A DNA stretch of 39,068 nt from a virus. The notes under the pieces were generated by a model. It was not told where the DNA came from. It worked only from the letters and a program-made list of their open reading frames with translations, and made no database searches. Positions 1 through 8,557 of this stretch are shown in pieces. A program made the translations under genes and the position numbers. The stretch spans positions 1-39,068 of IMG/VR virus record IMGVR_UViG_3300037963_000192. One strand, 5' to 3'. Numbering within the stretch: the first letter of the stretch is position 1; every line of letters starts with the position of its first letter.

Positions 1-2
1 CA

Positions 3-566
3 TGCGATTATGGTTATGGGTCTTATAGTGCTGTGTTGTGGTTTGCTGTTTCTCCAGATGAGCAACTTATACTATATAGAGAGTTATACGTTTCTAAAGT
101 CCTTGCCACAGATTTGGCAGAAATGGTACTAGACTTAGAGCAAGAAGATGGTAATATAAAATATGGTGTACTTGACAGTTCTCTTTGGCATAAACGTGGC
201 GATACTGGTCCTTCGCTTGCTGAACAAATGATTATGAGAGGATGTCGTTGGAGACCATCAGACAGAAGTAAAGGTAGTCGTGTGGCTGGTAAAAACGAAA
301 TACATAGAAGACTACAAATAGATGAGTTCACAGAGAAACCTAGAATGGTATTTTTTAATAATTGCACTGAGACTATAGCTCAGATACCTGCAATACCTCT
401 TGATAAAAAGAATCCTGAAGATGTGGATACAAGAGCAGAAGATCATATCTATGACGCATTAAGATATGGTGTAATGACTAGACCTAGATTTAGTATATTT
501 GATTATGATCCTATGGGTGTACCAAAACAAAATATGCCCATAGCTGACGCAACGTTTGGATATTAA
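3..566 (+). CDS. terL: Terminase large subunit, C-terminal nuclease part (5' end outside window)
   Basis: The frame is open from the window edge, so this is the last 187 residues of a longer protein; the GTG at 33 is internal. The large terminase is the DNA-packaging motor: an N-terminal ATPase (missing here) and a C-terminal RNase H-like nuclease that cuts the concatemer. The visible part opens with DYGYGSYSAVLW, which fits the first nuclease acid (Asp at 6-8). GVLDSSLW supplies a second acid (Asp at 174-176), and AEDHIYDALRYG near the end carries the last acids (441-443 and 453-455), a pattern typical of terminase C-termini. The stop codon ends one base before the portal ATG, so the two are translationally close. 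In T7 terL is near the right genome end; here it directly precedes the portal. The family call is from motifs and context. Confidence 0.85.
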   Translation, partial: CDYGYGSYSAVLWFAVSPDEQLILYRELYVSKVLATDLAEMVLDLEQEDGNIKYGVLDSSLWHKRGDTGPSLAEQMIMRGCRWRPSDRSKGSRVAGKNEIHRRLQIDEFTEKPRMVFFNNCTETIAQIPAIPLDKKNPEDVDTRAEDHIYDALRYGVMTRPRFSIFDYDPMGVPKQNMPIADATFGY

Positions 567-567
567 T

Positions 568-2703
568 ATGGCAGAAGAAGACATTCCTATGGAGGTAGAA
601 TCAGTATCTTTAGAAGATAGTGAGGATACAGCAAAAACTGATGAGGGAACAAATAATATGATTCCATTCATCATGGGTAAGTATTATAAAGCTGATGACT
701 ACCGAGATCAAGATGAACAGAGATGGTTGAAAGCGTACCGAAACTATAGAGGTCTCTATGGTTCAGATATACAATTTACTGAGGCAGAAAAATCTAGAGT
801 TTTTATAAAAGTAACAAAGACAAAAACATTAGCAGCCTACGGTCAGATTGTTGATGTTTTATTTGCAAACAACAAATTTCCGTTGAGTATAGAGCCAACG
901 GAGTTACCAGAAGGAGTAGCAAAAGATGTTTCATTCGATCCTAAAGAACCTGAAGGAATGGGTAGTAATCTCATGGAATCACCTTATGGATTTCGTGGCG
1001 ATGGCATGGATTTACCTAAGGGAGCAACTGAGAAGAGTTTACAAGAAAGGCTTGGTCCTTTGCAAGAAAAGTTGTCAGAAGTTGACAATCTTAAAGAAGA
1101 AGTTGGTAAAACGCCTACAGCGATAACATTTAGTCCTGCCATGATAGCAGCTAAATCTATGGAAAAGAAGATCATGGATCAGCTTGAAGAATCAGGAGCT
1201 AACAAACATTTAAGAAGCACAGCATTTGAGATGTCTTTATTTGGAACTGGGGTCATGAAAGGACCTTTTGCAACAGACAAAGAATATCCTAATTGGGGTG
1301 AAGATGGTGAATACGATCCAGTATTTAAAACTATACCTCAAGTATCTCATGTATCTGTATGGAACTTTTATCCTGATCCTGACGCAACAAACATGGATGA
1401 CGCTCAGTATGTAATTGAAAGACATAAGATGTCTAGATCACAATTAAGAGCGTTAAAAAAGAGACCTCATTTTAGAGAGCAAGTTATAGAAGAGGCTATA
1501 GCTGCTGGAGAGAACTACGTAAAGAAATCTTGGGAAGACGATCTCTCTGATTACGTATCTGAACATGACATTGAAAGATACGAAGTGCTAGAGTATTGGG
1601 GTAATTGTGATGTTGATATGTTAATAGAACAAGACATCGAAATACCAAAAGAATTTGAAGCTCTAGACGAAATACAAATAAATGCATGGGTATGTAACGG
1701 TAAACTTTTAAGAATGGTTATTAATCCATTTAAACCAGCAAGAATACCTTATGTAGCTGCACCATATGAACTAAATCCGTATTCATTCTTTGGTGTAGGT
1801 ATAGCAGAAAACATGGATGATACACAGACATTGATGAATGGCTTCATGAGAATGGCTGTTGATAATGCTGTATTATCAGGTAATCTTCTTATAGAAGTTG
1901 ATGAAACAAACTTAGTGCCGGGTCAAGACTTATCTGTCTATCCGGGAAAGGTATTCAGAAGACAAGGAGGTGCTCCGGGACAAGCTATCTTTGGAACAAA
2001 GTTTCCTAATGTAGCTGGAGAGAACTTACAGTTGTTTGATAAGGCTAGACAATTAGCAGATGAAAGTACGGGTTTACCTTCTTTTGCTCATGGTCAAACA
2101 GGTATATCAGGGGTAGGCAGAACTGCTTCAGGTATATCTATGTTGATGAATGCTGCAAGTGGAAGTATAAAAACTGTTATTAAAAATGTAGATGACTATC
2201 TACTAAAACCTTTAGGTGAAGGCTTATTTAAATTTAATATGCAGTTTGATTATGATCCTCAAATAAAAGGTGACTTAGAAGTAAAAGCTAGAGGCACAGA
2301 AAGTCTTATGGCTAACGAAGTTAGATCACAGAGACTTATGCAATTCTTACAAGTATCTTCTAATCAAGCACTTGCACCATTTGCAAAATTCCAATATGTT
2401 ATCCGTGAGATAGCTAAAGCTATGGATTTAGACCCTGACAAAGTTACAAACAATATGGATGAAGCTGCTTTACAAGCAGAGTTAATGAAAGGATTTCAAG
2501 GACCCCAACAAGCTCAAGGTGCTCCAGCAGGAACAGACCCTAGCGATCCGACAGGAGCAGGTGGAGGAACAATAGGTACGGGAGTAGCACCAACACCACA
2601 AGAGCAAGGATTTACAGGAAGAGATCAAAGTGGAGAACAAGCAAATACTCAGCCAACTCAAGGCGTTGGTCAACAACCCCAAGGTAATCCAACCGTTCAA
2701 TGA
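568..2703 (+). CDS. Portal protein (head-tail connector)
   Basis: 711 residues. Portal proteins form the dodecameric ring at one capsid vertex through which DNA is packaged and ejected. I chose the ATG at 568, one base after the terminase stop; an in-frame TTG at 556 lies inside terL and is less likely. The N-terminal 35 residues are acidic. Next comes an Arg/Tyr-rich segment (about 45-75, RWLKAYRNYRGLYG), as in T7-type portals, and a long mixed alpha/beta body with PDPDATNMDDAQYV near residues 270-285. The last 70 residues are low complexity, rich in Gln, Gly, Pro and Thr, and probably disordered. The length is larger than T7 gp8 (about 536 aa), mostly from the N-terminal insert and the disordered tail. 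Position between terminase and scaffold/capsid genes supports the call. Confidence 0.8.
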   Translation: MAEEDIPMEVESVSLEDSEDTAKTDEGTNNMIPFIMGKYYKADDYRDQDEQRWLKAYRNYRGLYGSDIQFTEAEKSRVFIKVTKTKTLAAYGQIVDVLFANNKFPLSIEPTELPEGVAKDVSFDPKEPEGMGSNLMESPYGFRGDGMDLPKGATEKSLQERLGPLQEKLSEVDNLKEEVGKTPTAITFSPAMIAAKSMEKKIMDQLEESGANKHLRSTAFEMSLFGTGVMKGPFATDKEYPNWGEDGEYDPVFKTIPQVSHVSVWNFYPDPDATNMDDAQYVIERHKMSRSQLRALKKRPHFREQVIEEAIAAGENYVKKSWEDDLSDYVSEHDIERYEVLEYWGNCDVDMLIEQDIEIPKEFEALDEIQINAWVCNGKLLRMVINPFKPARIPYVAAPYELNPYSFFGVGIAENMDDTQTLMNGFMRMAVDNAVLSGNLLIEVDETNLVPGQDLSVYPGKVFRRQGGAPGQAIFGTKFPNVAGENLQLFDKARQLADESTGLPSFAHGQTGISGVGRTASGISMLMNAASGSIKTVIKNVDDYLLKPLGEGLFKFNMQFDYDPQIKGDLEVKARGTESLMANEVRSQRLMQFLQVSSNQALAPFAKFQYVIREIAKAMDLDPDKVTNNMDEAALQAELMKGFQGPQQAQGAPAGTDPSDPTGAGGGTIGTGVAPTPQEQGFTGRDQSGEQANTQPTQGVGQQPQGNPTVQ

Positions 2704-2842
2704 TTACTTGGATTATAAGATTAGTGAACAGCATAAAATTATGGAACAATCTGAAGATTTAATTACATTACATAGAGCACAAGGATATATAATGGCATTA
2801 AAAAGATTAAAGATGTTACGAGATGAGGTAAATGCAAAATAG
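2630..2842 (+). CDS. Small helical protein overlapping the portal 3' end
   Basis: 70 residues with a GTG start preceded by the purine-rich AGGAAGAG. It overlaps the portal gene by 74 bases in another frame, and its own 3' end overlaps the next gene by 11 bases. The protein is charged and helical: an N-terminal KQILSQLKALVNNPKVIQ segment, then FNDYLDYKISEQ and HRAQGYIMALKRLKMLRDE. The pattern 'Arg-x-Gln-Gly-x-x-x-Ala-Leu-x-x-Leu' recurs in small proteins encoded just after portal genes in marine podoviruses, as far as I recall; its function is unknown. The frame change relative to the portal and the two-sided overlap point to translational coupling. The start is uncertain because no ATG is available upstream of residue 38. 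Confidence 0.65.
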   Translation: MENKQILSQLKALVNNPKVIQPFNDYLDYKISEQHKIMEQSEDLITLHRAQGYIMALKRLKMLRDEVNAK

Positions 2843-5336
2843 TTTAAATGATCAGATGAATACTTTGTTTAAGCCTAGTAATGTTCAAACGTTAGATGAA
2901 ACAGTAGACGATTTTAAAGAAATAGGTACAGGTGTTCTAACAGGAACAATAGCTATTCCTTCTGATATTGTAACAGGTGCAGAGATGGCTAATACTTTTT
3001 TAGCTGACTACACTAACAATCCTATGGCTATGTTATTAAAAGATAACTTACAGACATTAGAAAAACAATATGGCAGAGGAGCATTTGATAAAGGATTTGA
3101 AGAGATAACAGGAATAAAATCAGATGTAACAAATCCAAATCAACTTGTAGGAGAAATACTTTCGCCAACAGGAGCTTTTTTAACTCCTTTAAAATTAACA
3201 AAAAAGTTATCTGATGCTGCATCGGGTATATACGATACAATAAAAAATACACTATCTAAGAGTGATTTCGTAAAAAGTGATTTAGTTACTGAGGGAGCAT
3301 ATACCGATCCTATCATGACTATGCCTAAAAAAGAAATAGATATAAATAGACCTAAAATAGATTTAAGCACAGTTTCTCCTGATTTAACATCATCTAAAAA
3401 ATACATTGAAGCTGAATCAAATGCTATACAATCAACTGAAAAGTTTAGCAAAACACAAAAAATAGGAAAAGATGGTGCTTCATATGAAGATTTATCTTTT
3501 GAACAAAAACAAAAATTATATGATGACACAGGAATATATAGAGGAGAAGACGGTAAGTTAAAAACAAATATAAGTATGAAAGAAGTGTCTTTAAAAGATG
3601 AGGCATTTGAAGAGTTCTCTGAAGCAGCAGATTTTGGGAAAATAAAGTTAGTACAAGAAACTACATTAAAAAATATAATTAATCATGCTGACTTATTTAA
3701 AATGTTTGATAAAAGAATAGCTATAGATAAAACAAACGCAGGAGTATACGAAGACTATTTGCCTAGCACATACGGTCCTATAGGGGATGTAAGAATTAAA
3801 GTAATAGAGGAAGATTCTTTACGAAAAGAAATAGGAAAAGGTGGAGCTTTTGCAAGTTATGATCCTGTATCTGATATTATTTATGTTCCTAAAAGAGCTA
3901 CTCCAAGAGAAATGCTAAGTTCAATTATTCATGAAGTACAACATGCTATACAACATAGACAAGGATTTCAAGGGGGAGACAGCACATTAAGGCATCTTCC
4001 GAAAGGATATTTTACAAAATATAAAGACGTGCAAAATCAGATTAAAAATTCTGAGGAATATAATCTTTTAAGTAGCAATTTTAATAGGTCAGAAGGAAAA
4101 GTAATAAATCCGAATATGGAATGGTTAAAACCATCTGTTGATGCTACATTTGAAGATGCCATGACAGTGTTTTGGAAAGCTAATAATGATCCTAAATATT
4201 ACGCAAACGCAGCAGAGTATGAATCTGGATTAAAAGAATATTTAGCAACTCATAGAGAAGAATTTGCAGATGATATGAGAAATACACTTATACAATTAGC
4301 AAAAAGAGAAGCTCCTACTTATAATAAATATAATAAAATTAACTTGAAAGTTGATAAAGGAGATGTGTCCTATGGTTATTTAGATAGTGGAGAAATGGTA
4401 AAAGAGTATGAATTTACTGCCGGAGATATAGCGTTAATTAATCATCTTAGAGAAGGTGGGGGTAAGTCAAAAGGTAATATTATGTATACAAACGATCTTG
4501 CAAAACAAGAGCGTATAGAGTACGGAGCAGATAGAGCACCTACTCCAGCAAGTTTAAATACCGTTATTAGTACTAGAAAAGTCAATTTTGAAAATCATAT
4601 GAAAATGTTAGCTAGACTTAATAAACAACAAACTCAATTGGATAATATATATAACATGGCACGAAAAAGATATATTAATTCTTTTGGAGAAAAAGAAGCT
4701 AGATATGCTCAAATGAGATTAAACAGTCCTGATTTAAGACCTGCAGATGATATGTTTTTTAGATTAAGAGGAAAAAGACAAGGTAGAGAATCAGTAGACG
4801 TAGTAGCGAGTGAACGAGGAAACACAAGTATGCAGAACCTTTCTCCCATAACTCAAGAAATAATATTTATAGATAATCCAAATACAGTAAAAAATTTATT
4901 CTTAAAAGACACGAATATGGCACAAGAATTAGGAGGGCAGATTAGAAATCAAGATTTTAGAGCACCTCGACTAAGAGAAGGAAATGCATCTAATATACCT
5001 GATCCAATATCAATTGATGAGTTAAATTCTGTAAGAAAAGAAATATATAATCTAACTCAAATGAGATATAAAGATTTGCCTGAAGAAATAACTGTATATA
5101 GAGTAGGTAAGTTAAATCAAGAGGATGGTATTTCCTCTTTTAGTTTAGACCCTAGTTATAATGTAGAGACAAATTTACCTTGGCAAAAAGGGCAAGATCA
5201 ACCATTAATTTCATACAAAGTAAAAAAATCAGACATATTAGCCTCTCCTGATTTTGCAGAGGGCATAGGTAAAGGAAGAAAGTTTGACGAAGAAGAAGTA
5301 ATCATAGATAATGATAAAGTTAAAATAAAGGAATAA
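2832..5336 (+). CDS. Polyvalent-like protein: HExxH putative metallopeptidase plus C-terminal ART-like domain
   Basis: 834 residues starting at an ATG that overlaps the upstream gene. Residues 20-130 are Gly/Ala-rich and helical, like the N-termini of phage proteins packaged in capsids. Residues 320-385 hold a module with IIHEVQHAIQHRQGF: H367-E368-x-x-H371 is a zinc-metallopeptidase signature, preceded by a strand-rich segment (ASYDPVSDIIYVPK), as in LPD23-type domains of phage polyvalent proteins. The C-terminal 80 residues match the R-S-E layout of ADP-ribosyltransferases: TVYRVG (R757), ISSFSLDP (S769/S771) and DEEEVII (E820/E822). The middle (about 390-740) is basic and helical with no recognised domain. 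It lies between portal and scaffold genes, so it may be packaged and injected. Catalytic activity is an inference from motifs. Confidence 0.6.
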   Translation: MQNSLNDQMNTLFKPSNVQTLDETVDDFKEIGTGVLTGTIAIPSDIVTGAEMANTFLADYTNNPMAMLLKDNLQTLEKQYGRGAFDKGFEEITGIKSDVTNPNQLVGEILSPTGAFLTPLKLTKKLSDAASGIYDTIKNTLSKSDFVKSDLVTEGAYTDPIMTMPKKEIDINRPKIDLSTVSPDLTSSKKYIEAESNAIQSTEKFSKTQKIGKDGASYEDLSFEQKQKLYDDTGIYRGEDGKLKTNISMKEVSLKDEAFEEFSEAADFGKIKLVQETTLKNIINHADLFKMFDKRIAIDKTNAGVYEDYLPSTYGPIGDVRIKVIEEDSLRKEIGKGGAFASYDPVSDIIYVPKRATPREMLSSIIHEVQHAIQHRQGFQGGDSTLRHLPKGYFTKYKDVQNQIKNSEEYNLLSSNFNRSEGKVINPNMEWLKPSVDATFEDAMTVFWKANNDPKYYANAAEYESGLKEYLATHREEFADDMRNTLIQLAKREAPTYNKYNKINLKVDKGDVSYGYLDSGEMVKEYEFTAGDIALINHLREGGGKSKGNIMYTNDLAKQERIEYGADRAPTPASLNTVISTRKVNFENHMKMLARLNKQQTQLDNIYNMARKRYINSFGEKEARYAQMRLNSPDLRPADDMFFRLRGKRQGRESVDVVASERGNTSMQNLSPITQEIIFIDNPNTVKNLFLKDTNMAQELGGQIRNQDFRAPRLREGNASNIPDPISIDELNSVRKEIYNLTQMRYKDLPEEITVYRVGKLNQEDGISSFSLDPSYNVETNLPWQKGQDQPLISYKVKKSDILASPDFAEGIGKGRKFDEEEVIIDNDKVKIKE

Positions 5337-5338
5337 AC

Positions 5339-6907
5339 ATGACTGAAATTAGAGATATGTCAAAGCTGATAGAGGCAGCTAAAAAAATGGGAATAACTGA
5401 AGAAGAGTTAAGAGCTTTTTTACCTTTGATGCTTGAAGTACAAGATGAAAAAAATAAAAGTAAAGGTAAAGCTAAAGGTGGAGACATAGGAAAACAAATG
5501 GAAATGTTTCAAGATGGTGGTCTTAAAGATGAGGGTGGAACAAAAGACCCTGTATCAGGCAATGATGTACCTCCGGGAGCTACGCAAGAAGAAGTAAGAG
5601 ACGATATACCAGCACAATTAAGTGAAGGGGAGTTTGTATTTCCAGCAGATGTAGTAAGGTATATTGGTCTAGAAAAGTTAATGACTATGAGACAAGAAGC
5701 AAAGATGGGTCTCAAGATGATGGAAAAGATGGGTCAGATGGGTAATTCAGAAGAAGCAACCATGCCTGATGATATGCCATTTAGTATAATAGACATTGAA
5801 ATAGCTGAAGATGATGACGAAGAAGAAGATAAAGATAAAACAATAAAAGCTAATACTGGAACTTATGTATCACCTCCAATAGAAGAGGCTACTCAATCAT
5901 TTAGATATACGCCTACATCAAATCAACCAAAAGAGGAAGGAAGAGCAACCTTTGCTAGTTTAATGGGAAATGTAGGAGGTCCTGACGAGTATAAAACATT
6001 TATAAATGATGAAGGAGTAGAGATACAAGTTCCTTTTAAAAACGGTGAAATATTTACTGGATTTACTGTGCCTGAGGGATTTTATCTCAAAAAAGAAGAA
6101 GAAGTGGAAACTAAAAAAGTTTCAAGTGCAAAAGTAAAGTCTACATTAGATGACAGTGACGGTGGAGAAGATCGTAGTTTAACAGAGCAAGGCTACAGAG
6201 AAGGAGCTAATGTTACTTTCATGGGTGGAAGAAACGTTAATGGTAAACGAGTAGGCTCTAGAGATATTGGGGTTGTTATAGATATTCCGGGAGGCATCAC
6301 AAAAATGGGTGGTGTAGCAGGAGCTATGATGGCGGGTGTAACAGGCAATTATCCTAAAGGAACTATGATGGGTATTAGCCTTAAAGGAGACCCTGAAACA
6401 ATTAGATATGTAACACCTGAAAAATATAAAGAGTTAATAAATGACCCTCGAAAAGGAGATGACTTTTTAAATAATATGATTAAGTCTAAGTCAATAGAAG
6501 ACGATGTAAAGTCTATATCTAAAGATACAAGAATAGACGAGAAGTTGACTAAAGACCAAGACTTTATGAAAGGATTAGATGCTATTCCAACAGGTATAAG
6601 AGAAGAGGCTTTCAAAACACCTACAGTAGAAAGTGGACCTGCTGTTCCATCCTTAGATGCACCTGACTTAACTACAAAGGCAGGAAGAGACAGTACTTAT
6701 GCATCTAAAGAGCAACAAGACGAGGCAGAAGATCAAGGTTTTACAGAAACAACTTCGTCTGGAGAATCTTTTGGTGAAAGTGGTTATGGACAGGGTGCAG
6801 GCTCTTTTGGTGGCATAGGAGATTTTAAACAAGGTGGACTTGCAAAGAAAAAGAAAAAGACTAAAGTTAAGAAAAAGAAGCGAAGTGGATTAGCTTCTAA
6901 AAAATAA
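5339..6907 (+). CDS. Conserved marine-phage protein with Lys-rich C-terminus, unknown function
   Basis: 522 residues; AAGGA lies upstream of the ATG, and the gene starts two bases after the previous stop. Three parts are visible: an N-terminal region (1-75) with Gly/Lys-rich GKAKGGD and MFQDGGLKDEGG; a well-ordered block at about 76-120 with PVSGNDVPPGATQEEVRDD, IPAQLSEGEFVFPADVVRYI and GLEKLMTMRQEAK; and a long acidic, low-complexity region ending in KKKKKTKVKKKKRSGL. The middle block, with 'pppGat-EEVRDDIpA-LSEGEFVfPADVVRyiG', is one I recognise as frequent in marine podovirus structural regions, without a known role. The Gly-Gly and Lys-rich ends resemble other proteins here (GGYVRMQEGG in the 24156 gene), so it may be packaged in the capsid. 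It is not the scaffold, for which the next gene is the better candidate. Confidence 0.5.
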   Translation: MTEIRDMSKLIEAAKKMGITEEELRAFLPLMLEVQDEKNKSKGKAKGGDIGKQMEMFQDGGLKDEGGTKDPVSGNDVPPGATQEEVRDDIPAQLSEGEFVFPADVVRYIGLEKLMTMRQEAKMGLKMMEKMGQMGNSEEATMPDDMPFSIIDIEIAEDDDEEEDKDKTIKANTGTYVSPPIEEATQSFRYTPTSNQPKEEGRATFASLMGNVGGPDEYKTFINDEGVEIQVPFKNGEIFTGFTVPEGFYLKKEEEVETKKVSSAKVKSTLDDSDGGEDRSLTEQGYREGANVTFMGGRNVNGKRVGSRDIGVVIDIPGGITKMGGVAGAMMAGVTGNYPKGTMMGISLKGDPETIRYVTPEKYKELINDPRKGDDFLNNMIKSKSIEDDVKSISKDTRIDEKLTKDQDFMKGLDAIPTGIREEAFKTPTVESGPAVPSLDAPDLTTKAGRDSTYASKEQQDEAEDQGFTETTSSGESFGESGYGQGAGSFGGIGDFKQGGLAKKKKKTKVKKKKRSGLASKK

Positions 6908-6910
6908 TCC

Positions 6911-6918
6911 AAATATGT
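6911..6918 (+). promoter_or_regulatory. AATATGTA motif, intergenic copy 1
   Basis: The sequence aaatatgtac sits at the start of the 62-base gap before the scaffold-like gene. The same 8-mer core appears in the other three sizeable intergenic gaps of the plus arm. It may be a promoter or another transcription signal; this is a positional inference only. Confidence 0.3.
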
Positions 6919-6920
6919 AC

Positions 6921-6965
6921 TAGCTACTTATCCCCCGAGTGATGGCTACGATAACCCTAGGAGTA
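6921..6965 (+). promoter_or_regulatory. Leader of the scaffold-like gene, possible RNA structure
   Basis: A 45-base stretch richer in G and C than its surroundings lies just before the scaffold-like gene and ends in CCTAGGAG, the likely ribosome binding site. TAGC (6921-6924) can pair with GCTA (6945-6948), and TTATC (6928-6932) with GATAA (6950-6954). The two pairings cross, as in an H-type pseudoknot. Both stems are short and could be chance. Confidence 0.25.
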
Positions 6966-6969
6966 AAAA

Positions 6970-7845
6970 ATGGCTGAACAAGCTAAAGTAATGGTGGAAG
7001 ATGCGACACCAAAGAAAAAAGCATTTATGAGTAGACCGTATTCTCAAGACGAGAGAATAAAAAAAGATGAAGCAGAATTAGAACAGCTTCTCAAAGATCA
7101 AAAAGGTGAACAAGAAGCACCTACTGAAGAGGTCAAGGAAGAAGAGCCCACAAGTGCCGAAGAGAAAACGTTTAAAAAACGTTATGGCGATTTAAGAAGG
7201 CACACTCAAGAAAAAGAAAAAGACTTTCAAAAGCAAATAGACGAACTGAAAAGTCAGTTGTCTCAAGCTACCACGAAGGAAATGAAGTTGCCTAAGTCTG
7301 ATGAAGATATAGATGCATGGGCAAAAGAGTATCCTGATGTAGCCAAGATTGTTGAAACAATAGCTATGAAGAAAGCTAGAGAACAATCAGAAGATTTAGA
7401 AAAGAAACTTAAAGAGATAAATGAGTTCAACCAAACTACTAAAAAAGAAAAGGCAGAGGTTGAACTAATGAAAATACATCCTGACTTTGATCAAATCAGA
7501 GAAAGTGATGATTTCCATAATTGGGCAGAAGAACAGCCGAAATGGGTGCAAAACGCTTTGTATGAAAATCAAGAAGATGCAAAGTCAGCGGCAAGAGCAA
7601 TAGACCTTTATAAAGTAGACAGAGGTATAACTGCTAATAAAGCGTCTAGTAGTGATAAAGAGGCTGCAACTCAAGTAAAGACAAAAGCATCAAAGACTAA
7701 TCCTACAGTTGATGGTACAAAGAAAATAAAAGAATCTGATGTACAAAAAATGTCAGCTAATGAGTATGAAAAAAAATCTGATGTAATTATGGAAGCAATA
7801 CGGTCTGGCAACTTTATATATGACGTATCAGGCTCAGCTAGATAG
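6970..7845 (+). CDS. Scaffold-like capsid assembly protein
   Basis: 291 residues, ATG start with TAGGAG upstream. The protein is strongly charged and almost all helical: acidic low-complexity residues 40-70 (EAPTEEVKEEEPTSAEEK), a long coiled-coil segment at about 75-160 (RHTQEKEKDFQKQIDELKSQ; REQSEDLEKKLKEI), and a conserved-looking PDFDQIRESDDFHNWAEEQP block near 172-192. This composition and place just upstream of the major capsid gene, separated only by the oxygenase-like gene, match podovirus scaffolding proteins (T7 gp9 type). They guide procapsid assembly and are then released. No protease gene is visible nearby, so release would be without cleavage as in T7. The C-terminal 70 residues are Lys/Ser/Thr-rich and end in a short hydrophobic NFIYDVSGS. 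Call rests on composition and context. Confidence 0.65.
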   Translation: MAEQAKVMVEDATPKKKAFMSRPYSQDERIKKDEAELEQLLKDQKGEQEAPTEEVKEEEPTSAEEKTFKKRYGDLRRHTQEKEKDFQKQIDELKSQLSQATTKEMKLPKSDEDIDAWAKEYPDVAKIVETIAMKKAREQSEDLEKKLKEINEFNQTTKKEKAEVELMKIHPDFDQIRESDDFHNWAEEQPKWVQNALYENQEDAKSAARAIDLYKVDRGITANKASSSDKEAATQVKTKASKTNPTVDGTKKIKESDVQKMSANEYEKKSDVIMEAIRSGNFIYDVSGSAR

Positions 7846-7854
7846 GAATATAAT

Positions 7855-8520
7855 ATGTCAAAATTTTATGTTCCTAAAGAAAAGGAAGAATACTTAGCAC
7901 CTTTTGGTCCTATAATGGGATATAAGGCAATGTCGGATTCATTTATTAAAAATATGAATGAAGCAATGAGTCCTGATTTGGAAGATTGGTCTGACAAATT
8001 AGTAGGTAAAGTTAAACAAGAATTAAAGTTTGATAAAAAAATTGAACAACTATTCTTAAATGAATTTTCTCAGTTTATTGGTAAGTTAAATAACTTTGCA
8101 GAATACAGACATTCTTTTGGTGCTAAAAAATTAGATACTAAAAATAATAATTATGGTGTTCAAATTGCCTCAGGGTGGTTTGTAAGACAATTTGAAAATG
8201 AATATAACCCAATCCATATACACACAGGTGCAAGAATGTCTTGTGTTGGATACTTATCTTTACCCGACGGTATTGAAAAAGAATGGGAACAAGACTATAA
8301 AGACCATCATCCTGCAAATGGACATATACAATTTGTACACGGTACTCCATCAGGATATAGTCAAACTAATTTTATGGTTAAACCACGAGTAGGAGATTTT
8401 TATGTTTTTCCTGCAAAATTATTTCACTGTGTTTATCCATTTAAAACTAAAGGAGAAAGACGTTCCTTTAGTGTTAACTTTAACTTTATTGAAGTTCCTA
8501 AAGAAAAAGTTGACAAGTAG
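7855..8520 (+). CDS. 2-oxoglutarate/Fe(II)-dependent oxygenase-like protein
   Basis: 221 residues; GGA before the ATG, nine bases after the scaffold-like gene. The C-terminal half shows the double-stranded beta-helix pattern of 2OG/Fe(II) dioxygenases of the phage/T4-like group: WFVRQFENEYNPIHIHTGA with H121 and H123 as metal ligands, GYLSLPDG, a turn with GHIQFVHG, then PRVGDFYVFPAKLFHCVYPF with H191 as the distal ligand and ERRSFSVNFNF with R202/R203 for 2-oxoglutarate binding. H-x-H replaces the commoner H-x-D. Such enzymes hydroxylate proteins, nucleic acids or small molecules with O2 and 2-oxoglutarate; the substrate here is unknown. Lying between scaffold and capsid genes, it may modify a virion protein or simply be a co-expressed host-takeover gene. 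N-terminal 85 residues are helical and unassigned. Confidence 0.7.
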   Translation: MSKFYVPKEKEEYLAPFGPIMGYKAMSDSFIKNMNEAMSPDLEDWSDKLVGKVKQELKFDKKIEQLFLNEFSQFIGKLNNFAEYRHSFGAKKLDTKNNNYGVQIASGWFVRQFENEYNPIHIHTGARMSCVGYLSLPDGIEKEWEQDYKDHHPANGHIQFVHGTPSGYSQTNFMVKPRVGDFYVFPAKLFHCVYPFKTKGERRSFSVNFNFIEVPKEKVDK

Positions 8521-8549
8521 TTATTTATAGGTATAACTATATGTAACTA

Positions 8550-8557
8550 AATATGTA
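8550..8557 (+). promoter_or_regulatory. AATATGTA motif, intergenic copy 2
   Basis: Copy of the recurring intergenic motif within aaatatgtaa, overlapping the left arm of the inverted repeat at 8553-8590, upstream of the major capsid gene. Function inferred only from recurrence. Confidence 0.3.

Noticed and set aside
33-566. GTG at 33 as a start for the first gene
   Set aside because: The frame is open to the window edge and the residues before it (DYGYGSYSA) belong to the terminase nuclease motif.
2630-2703. Programmed frameshift joining portal and the overlapping small gene
   Set aside because: No slippery heptamer is visible, and the small gene has its own GTG with a purine-rich ribosome site.
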